Under the pieces are notes generated by a model. It was not told the origin of the DNA and searched no databases. It saw only the letters and a list, made by a program, of their open reading frames with translations. A stretch of DNA of 64,000 bases, taken from NCBI RefSeq assembly GCF_021432085.1, contig NZ_CP090366.1, positions 1,302,001-1,366,000 of the forward strand, written 5' to 3'. Position 1 is the first letter of the stretch. Each line of letters opens with the position of its first letter. The translations under genes were made by a program, and so were the position numbers. Below are positions 20,742 to 30,417 of the stretch, in pieces. This DNA comes from Stutzerimonas kunmingensis. GTDB taxonomy: Bacteria; Pseudomonadota; Gammaproteobacteria; Pseudomonadales; Pseudomonadaceae.

Positions 20742-21025
20742 GGCGTTTCCCCAGGTAAAGCTCGAGCTAGCAACTTGTTTGCCCAGTACGGGCAGTGGTT
20801 TATGGTGCAAAGCTATTGCTTCATGGTTGGGTCTTGCAAGTCCTGATAGAAAATTGATTGTTTATTGCTGTATTCAGACCTTGTAGGTGATTTGTGCTGG
20901 TCCGAAGGTGAAAAGAGAAGATTGATTGCTCGACTCTGTTGCGGCCTCATGTCGCAGCGGACGGCGCGAAAAGGCTGTGCGATCATCCAGCCATTCCATA
21001 GGGTCATGTCACGAAGGCCACGCAG
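20742..21025. other. Divergent intergenic region leuA / copper-uptake genes
   Basis: This stretch is between the divergent leuA and DUF2946 genes. On the leuA side it has a GCCC/GGGC mini-hairpin (around 20788–20800) and AT-rich sequence around 20840–20880 that could hold a promoter. I see no convincing attenuator, riboswitch or gene in it. Confidence 0.5.
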
Positions 21026-21403
21026 GTGACACGCAAACGGTATTCGACAATGAGCATTTGGCTTGGCCTGTTCGCCATGCTGATGATCCATGTCGGCCCG
21101 TTGTTCTCCGCCGTCCAGGCCGCCCAGGCCAGTGCGCAGCATCATCACCATGCCGAGCATGAGCCAACCGCCCACGGTCATCATGGCCCGGCGCGCGCGG
21201 GCGAACCCGCTTGGCTGACCGCGCTCGAACTCTGCGGCTACTGCGAGCTGCTGACCGTTAACCCGCCGCTCAGCTTGTCCGTTCACCTGGTTCTGCCGCG
21301 GCACGAGCCGGGCTATATCCAGTCACTTCCCGAACAACCGCTGCCGCCAGCGCTGCGCCGCAGCATCGGCCATCCCCGCGCTCCACCGCATTTCCACTGC
21401 TGA
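21026..21403 (+). CDS. Histidine-rich DUF2946 protein
   Basis: The 125-residue product has a signal sequence or membrane anchor (about 9–32), a histidine-rich stretch with HHHHAEHEPTAHGHHG (about 39–54) and the family motif ELCGYCELL. DUF2946 proteins often precede copper receptors, and the histidines and the CxxC pair suggest metal binding. The GTG at 21026 has an AAGG upstream, while the later ATG at 21050 has no ribosome-binding site. The TonB-dependent copper receptor gene follows within about 55 bases, so the two are probably one unit. A role in copper handling is inferred. Confidence 0.8.
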   Translation: MTRKRYSTMSIWLGLFAMLMIHVGPLFSAVQAAQASAQHHHHAEHEPTAHGHHGPARAGEPAWLTALELCGYCELLTVNPPLSLSVHLVLPRHEPGYIQSLPEQPLPPALRRSIGHPRAPPHFHC

Positions 21404-21456
21404 TCGCCATCAGCCGCCTCGTGGCGGCCAAATCACATGCAGAAGTGGAAGTTCTT

Positions 21457-23652
21457 ATGTCCAGCATTACTCATGGCTGTACGGCGCGAGCGCGCCTGTC
21501 TGAGCGTTTTTCGATTCAACCATCCCGCCTGCGTTGGCAGTTCGCCCATGCCGCGCTGCTGGGAATGCTCGCCAGTGGCGCACTGGCCGCGGAGGCTGAG
21601 CATGCCGGCCATGCGGAGCACGCCGAAGCCGTTGAACTGGCGCCGATGGTCATTACCGGCGTCGGCCAGCAGTCCCCACTGACCGTGGTGACCGATCCCA
21701 AGATTCCCCGTCAGCCGATGCCGGCCAGCGACGGTGCCGACTACCTGAAGACCATTCCCGGCTTTTCCGCCGTGCGTAACGGCGGCGTCAACGGCGATCC
21801 GGTGTTCCGCGGCATGTTCGGCTCGCGCCTGAAACTGCTCTCCAACGGCGGCGAGATGCTCGGCGCCTGCCCGAATCGCATGGATTCGCCGAGCTCGTAC
21901 ATCAGCCCGGACACCTTCGACAAGCTCACGGTCATCAAAGGGCCGCAGAGCGTGCTCTGGGGGCCAGGTGCCTCGGCCGCCACCGTGCTCTTCGAGCGCG
22001 AGCCGGAGCAGTTCAGCGAGCCGGACTACCGCCTCAACGGCAGCATGCTGACCGCCTCCAACGGTCGCTTCGACCGCAACCTGGACGCCGCCGCCGGCAA
22101 CAGTCAGGGCTATGCGCGGCTGATGGCCAACAGCTCCCAGGCTGACGATTACGCCGATGGCAACGGCGATACCGTGCCGTCGCGTTACGACAAGTGGAAC
22201 ACCGACATCGCCCTGGGCTGGACGCCGGATGCGGACACCCTGGTCGAGCTGACCGCCGGCCGCGGCGATGGCTACGCACGCTATGCCGGGCGCGGGATGG
22301 ACGGCAGCCAGTTCCAGCGTGAGAGCCTGGGGCTGCGCTTCGAGAAGACCAATCTCGGCGAGACCTTCTACGGGCTGGAGGCGCAGGTCTACTACAACTA
22401 CGCCGACCACATCATGGACAACTACAGCCTGCGCGATTTCGTGCCGTCGATGATGATGCCCAACCCGACGCTGTCGCGGGTCGACCGGCGTACGCTGGGT
22501 GGCCGGCTGGTCGGCACCTGGCAATGGACGGATGTCGAGCTCAAGGCCGGGGTCGATGCCCAGCGTAGCGAGCACCGCAAGGTCATGAACCCGGCCGGCG
22601 CTGCCAACCAGATGGTCAACGCTGCGGGAAGCGACGCACTGCCCTGGGTGCCGGACGCGATGTTGCACAGCTACGGCGTCTTCGGCGAGCTGACCTGGCA
22701 GCTCAGCGAGCGCGAGAAGCTCATCAGCGGCCTGCGCCTGGACCTGCACGAAGCGACCGACGAGCGGGAGTTCTTCCGCAGTCATGACGCTTCGAGCATG
22801 CCCATTGTTTCCCGCAACTGGGACAACCCTACTGCCGGTGAAACGCGTCGCGACACGCTCTACAGCGGCTTCCTGCGCTATGAGGAGGAACTCGTCAGCC
22901 TGCCCGCGACCTGGTATGCCGGCCTCGGCCATGCCGAACGCTTCCCCGACTATTGGGAGTTGTTCGTTTCCAATCCCGGCCCGGTGGGCACGCTGCAACC
23001 CTTCGACTCGGTGCGGCCGGAGAAGACCACGCAGCTGGACGTCGGCCTGCAATACGCCAAGGGGTCGCTGGAGGCCTGGGTTTCCGTCTATGCCGGCCTG
23101 GTCGAGGATTACATTCTGTTCAGCTATGTGCCCGGCGTAATGCCCGGCATGCTTCGCGCCGAGGTCAGCAACATCGACGCTACCATCGCTGGAGCCGAGA
23201 TGGGCGCCAGCTACCGTTTCACCAGCAACTGGAAGGGAGATGCGAGCCTGGCCTATGCCTGGGGCAAGAACCGCAGCGACGATCGTGCCATGCCGCAGAT
23301 CCCGCCACTGGAAGGACGTCTGGGCCTGACCTACGAGCGAGACAACTGGAGCACCAGTGGCCTCTGGCGCGTGGTCGCCTCGCAGGGTCGGGTTGCAGAG
23401 AACCAGGGCACGGTGGTCGGCAAGGACTTCGACGAGAGCGCCGGCTTCGGCGTGTTGGCGGTCAACGGCGCCTACCGGCTGAACAAGAACTTCAAGCTCA
23501 GTGCGGGCGTCGACAACCTGCTGGACAAGGCCTACAGCGAGCATCTCAATCTAGCCGGCAGTGCGGGCTTCGCCGATTACGGCCTTGAGCCCACCAGCCG
23601 AGTCAACGAACCGGGCCGCACCTACTGGGCGCGGGTCGACATGAGCTTCTAA
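21457..23652 (+). CDS. oprC: TonB-dependent copper receptor (NosA/OprC family)
   Basis: This is an outer-membrane beta-barrel receptor for copper. In P. stutzeri NosA is needed to supply copper to nitrous oxide reductase; OprC is the P. aeruginosa relative. The 731-residue product has an N-terminal signal region, a His-rich mature N-terminus (AEAEHAGHAEHAEAVEL), a plug domain with GDPVFRGMFGSRLKLLSNGGEM and ACPNRMDSPSSYISPDTFD, and a barrel that ends in the C-terminal phenylalanine (VDMSF). The ATG at 21457 was chosen over a GTG at 21421 because of a GGAAG upstream. The DUF2946 gene precedes it. Regulation by copper or FNR is possible but I see no clear box. Confidence 0.9.
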   Translation: MSSITHGCTARARLSERFSIQPSRLRWQFAHAALLGMLASGALAAEAEHAGHAEHAEAVELAPMVITGVGQQSPLTVVTDPKIPRQPMPASDGADYLKTIPGFSAVRNGGVNGDPVFRGMFGSRLKLLSNGGEMLGACPNRMDSPSSYISPDTFDKLTVIKGPQSVLWGPGASAATVLFEREPEQFSEPDYRLNGSMLTASNGRFDRNLDAAAGNSQGYARLMANSSQADDYADGNGDTVPSRYDKWNTDIALGWTPDADTLVELTAGRGDGYARYAGRGMDGSQFQRESLGLRFEKTNLGETFYGLEAQVYYNYADHIMDNYSLRDFVPSMMMPNPTLSRVDRRTLGGRLVGTWQWTDVELKAGVDAQRSEHRKVMNPAGAANQMVNAAGSDALPWVPDAMLHSYGVFGELTWQLSEREKLISGLRLDLHEATDEREFFRSHDASSMPIVSRNWDNPTAGETRRDTLYSGFLRYEEELVSLPATWYAGLGHAERFPDYWELFVSNPGPVGTLQPFDSVRPEKTTQLDVGLQYAKGSLEAWVSVYAGLVEDYILFSYVPGVMPGMLRAEVSNIDATIAGAEMGASYRFTSNWKGDASLAYAWGKNRSDDRAMPQIPPLEGRLGLTYERDNWSTSGLWRVVASQGRVAENQGTVVGKDFDESAGFGVLAVNGAYRLNKNFKLSAGVDNLLDKAYSEHLNLAGSAGFADYGLEPTSRVNEPGRTYWARVDMSF

Positions 23653-23670
23653 CGAGACAACGGCGGTAAA

Positions 23671-23693
23671 GGAGCGAGGGTTCGCCTCGCTCC
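23671..23693 (+). terminator. Hairpin after the copper receptor gene
   Basis: GGAGCGAGG and CCTCGCTCC form a 9-bp perfect stem with a GTTCG loop, 18 bases after the receptor stop. There is no T tract. Confidence 0.55.
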
Positions 23694-23696
23694 GGA

Positions 23697-23816
23697 CGTA
23701 GGTTGGCGCTGAGGCGCGGGGCGTGCTGGAGCGGCTCGCGGCGCTGGCATCAGGGATGACGCATGGGCAGCGCTCAAGGCGGTTTCAGCGGCTTCGTGCC
23801 TCAGCGCCAACCTACG
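23697..23816. repeat. 120-bp palindromic element with 19-bp inverted ends
   Basis: CGTAGGTTGGCGCTGAGGC at 23697–23715 is repeated exactly as its reverse complement at 23798–23816. The GC-rich interior of 82 bases has no credible gene. It fills the space between two convergent genes and its right end abuts the stop codon of the channel gene. It looks like a small non-coding repeat (REP/MITE type) of the kind scattered in pseudomonad genomes, though I cannot count copies from one window. Confidence 0.75.
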
Positions 23817-23817
23817 A

Positions 23818-25107
23818 TTAACTTCTTTCCTCGGCCGGATGTCCTTCCGGTTGCTGCAATGCTGGCGCGCCCGGCTGGCGCAGTGAATCGCGCCAATCGC
23901 GTACATCGCCTCCGCTTGGGTGCTGGAATACCCGCAGACCGAATTCCGGCAGGATCGCCAGCAGGTGGTCGAAGATGTCTGACTGGATGGCTTCGTACTG
24001 CGTCCACGCCACCGTATTGGTGAAGCAGTAGATTTCCAGCGGCAGGCCGTCCGCAGTCGGGCTCAGTTGGCGCACCATCAGCGTCATGTTCTGGTGCACG
24101 CCGGGGTGGGCGCGCAGATAGCGCTCGACATAGGCGCGGAACGTCCCGAGATTGGTCACCCTGCGGGTGTTGACCGGGTCCTGCCCACGCTCGGCGAGCT
24201 TGGCGTTCCACTCGTCGATCTCCTTGCGCTTGTTGACCAGGTAATCCTCCAGCAGGCTAAAGCGATACAGCCGCTTGCGCTCGTCGGCATCGAGAAAATG
24301 CACGCTCTGCTGATCCAGATACAGGCTGCGCTTGATGCGCCGGCCGCCGCTTTCCTGCATGCCGCGCCAGTTCTTGAACGAATCCGAGATAAAGCGCTTG
24401 GTCGGGATGCTGGTGATGGTCTTGTCCCAGTTCTGCACCTTGACGGTATGCAGCGCGATATCGATCACGTCGCCGTCGGCATTGAGCTGCGGCATCTCCA
24501 CCCAGTCGCCGACGCGGATCAGGTCGTTGGAGGTGATCTGTACGCTGGCCACCAGCGAAAGCAGGGTGTCCTGGAAAATCAGCATCAGCACCGCCGCCAT
24601 GGCACCGAGGCCGGAGAGCAGGATCAGCGGCGAACGGTCGATCAGAGTGGCGATGATGAGGATGGTGGCGATCGCGTAGATGACGATCTTCACCACCTGC
24701 AGATAGCCCTTGATCGGGTGCAGGCGGGCGTCCGGTCGGCGCTGGTAGACCACGTTGATGATGTCGAGCACCGCGCCGAGCGCCAGCGCGATGGTCAGCA
24801 CGATGAAGCCGCCGCAGACGTTCTGCACCACGGTCACCGCGGCTTCCGGCAGGCCCGGTACGGTCGTCACGCCAAGCGACAGCACCAGTGCGGGGACGAT
24901 GTTCGACAGCCGCTTGATGATGCCGAAATCCTGCAGTTCGCCATCGCGGGTGTGGCGCAGTAAACGGTAAAGGCCACGCACCAGGATGCGCTTGACGATC
25001 CAGTTGGACAGCCAGGCGGCGAAGATCAGCGTGGCACTGGCGAGCAGCGTCTGCAGTTCGGGGTGGGCTCTGAGCCAGTCCAGCCAGCCGGCCAGATCGT
25101 CAGACAT
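23818..25107 (-). CDS. MscS-family mechanosensitive ion channel (YbdG-like)
   Basis: The 429-residue protein has about five membrane segments in its first 170 residues, then the MscS pore/beta domain. The latter has LMLIFQDTLLSLVASVQI and RVGDWVEMPQLNADGDVIDIALHTVKVQNWDKTITSIPTKR-type segments. Proteins of this type gate in response to membrane tension or osmotic shock; the large cytoplasmic part fits YbdG. The ATG at 25107 follows a GGAG ribosome-binding site and gives MSDDLAGWLDWL. Confidence 0.88.
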   Translation of the reverse strand: MSDDLAGWLDWLRAHPELQTLLASATLIFAAWLSNWIVKRILVRGLYRLLRHTRDGELQDFGIIKRLSNIVPALVLSLGVTTVPGLPEAAVTVVQNVCGGFIVLTIALALGAVLDIINVVYQRRPDARLHPIKGYLQVVKIVIYAIATILIIATLIDRSPLILLSGLGAMAAVLMLIFQDTLLSLVASVQITSNDLIRVGDWVEMPQLNADGDVIDIALHTVKVQNWDKTITSIPTKRFISDSFKNWRGMQESGGRRIKRSLYLDQQSVHFLDADERKRLYRFSLLEDYLVNKRKEIDEWNAKLAERGQDPVNTRRVTNLGTFRAYVERYLRAHPGVHQNMTLMVRQLSPTADGLPLEIYCFTNTVAWTQYEAIQSDIFDHLLAILPEFGLRVFQHPSGGDVRDWRDSLRQPGAPALQQPEGHPAEERS

Positions 25108-25185
25108 GTGAATCTCCATTGAGAGGTGAGGGCGCGGCCTTGGCAAATTGCCTTGGCCGCTGCCCGGCTTGTCGGTGTGGCTTGG

Positions 25186-25728
25186 TCAGCGGATAAATTC
25201 GCGGCTGATACTCTTGAACAGTTCGGTGCCGGCGCGTTCCATCCATTCGAAGGCAACCATCTCCCGCGAGACGATCACCGCGCCGGCCTGGCGCATGCGC
25301 TCCAGTGCCAGCGCCTTGTCGCTGGCCCGCCGCGAGCTGACGCCTTCTTCGACGACGAAGACTTCGTTGCCACGGGCGCGTAGGTCCAGCACCGTCTGCA
25401 GCACGCACACGTGAGTCTCGCAGCCGCAGATGACGAACTGCCGGCGTTCGCCACCCGGGCGCTGGAACAGTTCGCCGTCGCCGGCCGCGGAAAAATGCAG
25501 CTTCTCGACAATGACGGTCTCGTCGACGTTGTCACGCAGAGCGGAAATCGTGTGGCCGAGGCCCTTGCTGTACTGCTCGGTCAGCAGCACCGGCACACCG
25601 ACTCGCTGCGCCACCTGTTGCAGCCAGGCGGTGTGCTCGGCCATGGCTGCATTGTCGAGGATCACCGGAAACAGGCGTTCCTGGATGTCGATGATCAGCA
25701 GGGTGGAATCCGTTGCTTTGATACGCAT
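25186..25728 (-). CDS. Isochorismatase-family cysteine hydrolase (YcaC-like)
   Basis: The 180-residue product is a small alpha/beta hydrolase with the catalytic aspartate in LLIIDIQERLFP and the catalytic cysteine in VICGCETHVCVLQTVLDL, which is typical of the family. The physiological substrate of such proteins is mostly unknown. The ATG at 25728 follows GAGGAAG. It lies between the channel and the M23 peptidase genes, all on the minus strand, and the spacing (about 80 and 20 bases) would allow co-transcription. Confidence 0.85.
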   Translation of the reverse strand: MRIKATDSTLLIIDIQERLFPVILDNAAMAEHTAWLQQVAQRVGVPVLLTEQYSKGLGHTISALRDNVDETVIVEKLHFSAAGDGELFQRPGGERRQFVICGCETHVCVLQTVLDLRARGNEVFVVEEGVSSRRASDKALALERMRQAGAVIVSREMVAFEWMERAGTELFKSISREFIR

Positions 25729-25747
25729 CGCAGTGCTTCCTCGTGGT

Positions 25748-26572
25748 TCAGGGTTTGTAGGCGCCGATGAAGATGGCCGGGTCGACGCGGGCATCGTTCA
25801 GGCTCACGTTCCAGTGCAGATGGGGGCCGGTGGCACGCCCGGTCGCGCCGACCTTGCCGAGCACCTGGCCACGCGCCAGTTGGTCGCCGACCTTCACGCC
25901 AATTTCGGAGAGATGGCAGAACATGCTGATCAGCCCCTGGCCGTGGTCGACGAAAACGGTCTTGCCGTTGAAGAAGTAGTCACCAGTGAGTATGACCTTG
26001 CCGGCCGCCGGTGCCTTGATCGGCGTGCCGCTCTTGGCGGCGAAATCCAGGCCCGAGTGCGGGTTACGTTCCTCGCCGTTGAAGAAACGGCGCAGGCCGA
26101 ACGGCGACGACAGCGGGCCGTCCACCGGGCGATCGAACAACAGATTGCTTGGCTGGTTGGCGCTGAACTGCCGGTAGGCGCGGGTCTGTTCGTCCAGTTC
26201 GCGCTCGATGCGCTTGAGGTCTGCCGGATTGGGATTGACCTGGCGCTGGTTCTTCAGCGTGATGTGCTGCGCTCGATAGTCGCGGCTCTCGACCTGGAAG
26301 GCTTGGGGACGGCCATCGATCTCCAGCTGCTGCGCGCCCGGCTTCACCGGCAGCGGGATGCCGACGATGGCGATCCAGCGTTTGCCATCCTCACGCACCA
26401 CCAGGGTTGGCTTGCCCTGATAGCGAGCCTGCGGTGCGCTAACGTCGTCACCTAGCTCGATCACGGCAACGCCGCCGGGCACAGGCTTGTTCAGCAGACG
26501 GGTGATGAAGCCCTCGGCATGGGCGCAAAGGGGAAGGGCGAGGCACAACAGCAGGGCGAGAAGGCGTGGCAT
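25748..26572 (-). CDS. M23-family peptidase (LytM domain), periplasmic
   Basis: The 274-residue product has a signal peptide (about 1–18, LLALLLCLALPLCAHA), an N-terminal beta-rich domain and a C-terminal LytM/M23 domain. The zinc-binding pattern is present: H in NPHSGLDFAAKSG and H-x-H in GPHLHWNVSL, so the peptidase should be active. Such enzymes cut cell-wall peptide crosslinks. The ATG at 26572 was chosen since it starts the signal peptide; an earlier ATG would add 22 non-hydrophobic residues. Confidence 0.9.
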   Translation of the reverse strand: MPRLLALLLCLALPLCAHAEGFITRLLNKPVPGGVAVIELGDDVSAPQARYQGKPTLVVREDGKRWIAIVGIPLPVKPGAQQLEIDGRPQAFQVESRDYRAQHITLKNQRQVNPNPADLKRIERELDEQTRAYRQFSANQPSNLLFDRPVDGPLSSPFGLRRFFNGEERNPHSGLDFAAKSGTPIKAPAAGKVILTGDYFFNGKTVFVDHGQGLISMFCHLSEIGVKVGDQLARGQVLGKVGATGRATGPHLHWNVSLNDARVDPAIFIGAYKP

Positions 26573-26652
26573 GAAAGGATCCGCTGGAATAAACGGCCCA
26601 TCCTCGCGTAAAGCTGCGCTGGGGAAAAGGCTGGCCATCTGGCGACCGCCGG

Positions 26653-28029
26653 TCAGAGCAGCGGCAGCGTGACCGGTGCCAGATGATTGTCTTCCACCCG
26701 CACCTCCAATTCGCCCTCGCCGAGCCTGGCCTTGAGGCGCTGGCCAGGTTGCGTCTGGCTGGCGCTGCGGATCGCCTGGCCGCGCTCGTCGAGCAGAATG
26801 CTGTAGCCGCGGCTGAGTGTGGCCAGCGGGCTGACCACATTAAGTGTCTGGGCGAGGCCCTGTAGCTGTTGCCGGCGGCCTTTCAGGTTGGCCTGCATCG
26901 CTCGCGGCAGACGCGAGGAGAGGTGTTCGAGTCGCTGCAGCAACAGATTCAGCGAACGCCCCGGGTGTTGCGCGGCCAGGCGTGTTTCCAGGCGGGCCAG
27001 ACGCTCCCGGCCGCTGCACAGGCGGCGGTCGACGGCGCGCAGCAGGCGCTGCTCGAGGTCGTCGATGCGCTGGGCCTGCTGCTGCAGCCGTTCGCCGGGG
27101 TGGCGCAGGCGGCGGGTCAGGCCTTCCAGTCGCATGGCGTCACGGTGCAGACGATCACGCATGCGCAGCACCAGACGCTGTTGCAGCCCGCTCAGCCGGT
27201 GTTGCAGGTCGGCGCTGCTGGGTGCCAGCAGCTCGGCAGCCGCGGATGGCGTTGGCGCGCGGACGTCGGCGACGAAGTCGGCGATCGAGACATCGGTTTC
27301 GTGGCCCACGGCGCTGACAATCGGCGTGACACAGGCATCCACCGCGCGCGCCACCGCTTCTTCGTTGAAGCACCAGAGGTCCTCCAGCGAGCCGCCGCCG
27401 CGAGCCAGAATCAGCGCATCGAAGCCCTGGGCATCGGCCAGTTGCAGTGCGTGGACAATCTGCGCGGTGGCTTCGCGACCTTGCACGGCGGTGGGGATCA
27501 GCGTCAGCTCGACTTGCGGCGCGCGGCGTTTGAACACCGAGATGATGTCGCGGATCACCGCGCCGGTCGGCGAGCTGACGATGCCAATGCGTCGCGGGTG
27601 GGCGGGCAGGGCGGCCTTGCGTTCGGCCGCGAACAGACCTTCGGCGCTGAGCTTTTCCTTGAGTGCCTCGAAGGCCAGGCGCAAAGCGCCGTCACCGGCC
27701 GGCTCCAGCGTATCGAGAATCAGCTGGTAGTCGCCGCGTCCCTCGAACAGCGAGACCTTGCCGCGTACCCGCACCGCCAGGCCGTCGCGCAGGGCCTGGC
27801 GAACCCGCGCCGCGTTCTGCCGGAACAGCGCACAGCGCACCTGGGCGTTCTTGTCCTTGAGGGTGAAATAGATGTGGCCGGAAGCCGGGCGGGCGAGGTT
27901 TGAAATCTCGCCTTCGACCCAGACCTGGGCGAACACGTCCTCGAGCAACAGGCGGGCGCGACCGTTGAGCTGACTGACGGTCAGCACTTCGCGATCGAGA
28001 TTGAGACGCTGGAAGGGATCTTTGAGCAT
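26653..28029 (-). CDS. xseA: Exodeoxyribonuclease VII large subunit
   Basis: XseA with XseB forms the exonuclease that degrades single-stranded DNA from either end. The 458-residue product has an N-terminal OB fold (about 10–105, with YFTLKDKNAQVRCALFR), the catalytic core (about 130–320) with RIGIVSSPTGAVIRD, LARGGGSLEDLWCFNEE and VSAVGHETDVSIADFVAD, and a long coiled C-terminal region. Length and motifs are normal. It is transcribed away from the zinc-ribbon gene at 28160. Confidence 0.96.
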   Translation of the reverse strand: MLKDPFQRLNLDREVLTVSQLNGRARLLLEDVFAQVWVEGEISNLARPASGHIYFTLKDKNAQVRCALFRQNAARVRQALRDGLAVRVRGKVSLFEGRGDYQLILDTLEPAGDGALRLAFEALKEKLSAEGLFAAERKAALPAHPRRIGIVSSPTGAVIRDIISVFKRRAPQVELTLIPTAVQGREATAQIVHALQLADAQGFDALILARGGGSLEDLWCFNEEAVARAVDACVTPIVSAVGHETDVSIADFVADVRAPTPSAAAELLAPSSADLQHRLSGLQQRLVLRMRDRLHRDAMRLEGLTRRLRHPGERLQQQAQRIDDLEQRLLRAVDRRLCSGRERLARLETRLAAQHPGRSLNLLLQRLEHLSSRLPRAMQANLKGRRQQLQGLAQTLNVVSPLATLSRGYSILLDERGQAIRSASQTQPGQRLKARLGEGELEVRVEDNHLAPVTLPLL

Positions 28030-28159
28030 GGCGGCGATGATAAGCCGGGCGCGGCCAGGCGCAAACCGAAACTGCTTCGCCTCCGTCCAGCGGGCCTTGA
28101 CCGGCCAACGGGTGGCGCTAAGCTGCGCGGCCTTTCTTCATCTCCCGTTCCGAGCCGCC

Positions 28160-28711
28160 ATGAGCCACAGTCAAGCGATCATCGTGCCGCGCATTTCCAC
28201 ATTCCCAGCGCACGAAGCCAAGGCGCGGATGATTCTGCGCTGGCTGGCCGAGCGGCGCATCGTCGAGGCGCTGCCGACCACTTGTGGTCGCGGTGTTGGC
28301 GGCATGGGCTACGCTATCGCTTCCGGCGCGCGCAGTGTCGTGCAGCATCCGGATCGCATGCCTTTTGGCGAAGCCATCAACGGCCTTGAAGTGGTGACCA
28401 AGCGCTGCATCTACACGCCAACACGGGATTTCGCCGAGGAGGCAGGCTGCCCCGAATGCCGTCGCGAGATTGGCGAGGCGTTGTTTGAAAGCCTCGACGA
28501 GTGGATGCCTAAGCAGACCGACAATTTCACCTGTCCGGAATGTGGCTTCGAAGACGACATCAACGGCTTCCTGTTCATTCCGGCGTGCGGCTTTTCCAAT
28601 CTCGGCTTTATCTTCAATGGCTGGGGCGAGGCCGGCCTTCGCCAGTCGTTTCTCGATGAATTCGCCGAACGCCTGGGCTTCAAGGTGGCGCTGGTGATTG
28701 ATCGGCCGTGA
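28160..28711 (+). CDS. Uncharacterised protein with two CxxC zinc-ribbon motifs
   Basis: The 183-residue protein has no recognisable enzyme motif. CPECRRE and CPECGFEDD in the middle probably form one zinc ribbon (about residues 99–140), and more cysteines lie at CGRGVGG and CIYTP. The C-terminal half is rich in aromatic residues. Related proteins in Pseudomonas are, from memory, named sugar ABC transporter ATPase, but no Walker A motif is present here, so that name is not supported. It sits alone between xseA and guaB, with the ATG at 28160. Function unknown. Confidence 0.7.
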   Translation: MSHSQAIIVPRISTFPAHEAKARMILRWLAERRIVEALPTTCGRGVGGMGYAIASGARSVVQHPDRMPFGEAINGLEVVTKRCIYTPTRDFAEEAGCPECRREIGEALFESLDEWMPKQTDNFTCPECGFEDDINGFLFIPACGFSNLGFIFNGWGEAGLRQSFLDEFAERLGFKVALVIDRP

Positions 28712-30307
<1,596 letters not shown>

Positions 30308-30326
30308 TCCGCTCAGCTAGACAGGC

Positions 30327-30395
30327 GCCGGAAGCTGGCAGCGGGAGTCGGGAGAAATCCTGGCTTCGGCTTCCAGCTTCCGGCTTTCAGCTTCA
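30327..30395. repeat. Heptamer tandem repeat with inverted partner between guaB and guaA
   Basis: Four adjacent heptamers of the form (A/G)GCTT(C/T)(C/A) run from 30368 to 30395 (GGCTTCC, AGCTTCC, GGCTTTC, AGCTTCA). In addition GCCGGAAGCTGG at 30327–30338 is the exact reverse complement of CCAGCTTCCGGC at 30373–30384, giving a possible 12-bp stem in the guaB–guaA spacer. Confidence 0.7.
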
Positions 30396-30417
30396 GGCTC
30401 TTTCCGAAGGAAAGCTC

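Noticed and set aside
20742..20830. A three-codon frame (M-K-Q-stop) upstream of leuA as a leucine leader peptide
   Set aside because: It has no leucine codons and no convincing alternative terminator/antiterminator follows, so attenuation is not supported.
21433..23544. A 703-residue minus-strand frame opposite the copper receptor
   Set aside because: The receptor on the plus strand has the plug and barrel motifs; the opposite frame has none and is a GC-skew artefact.
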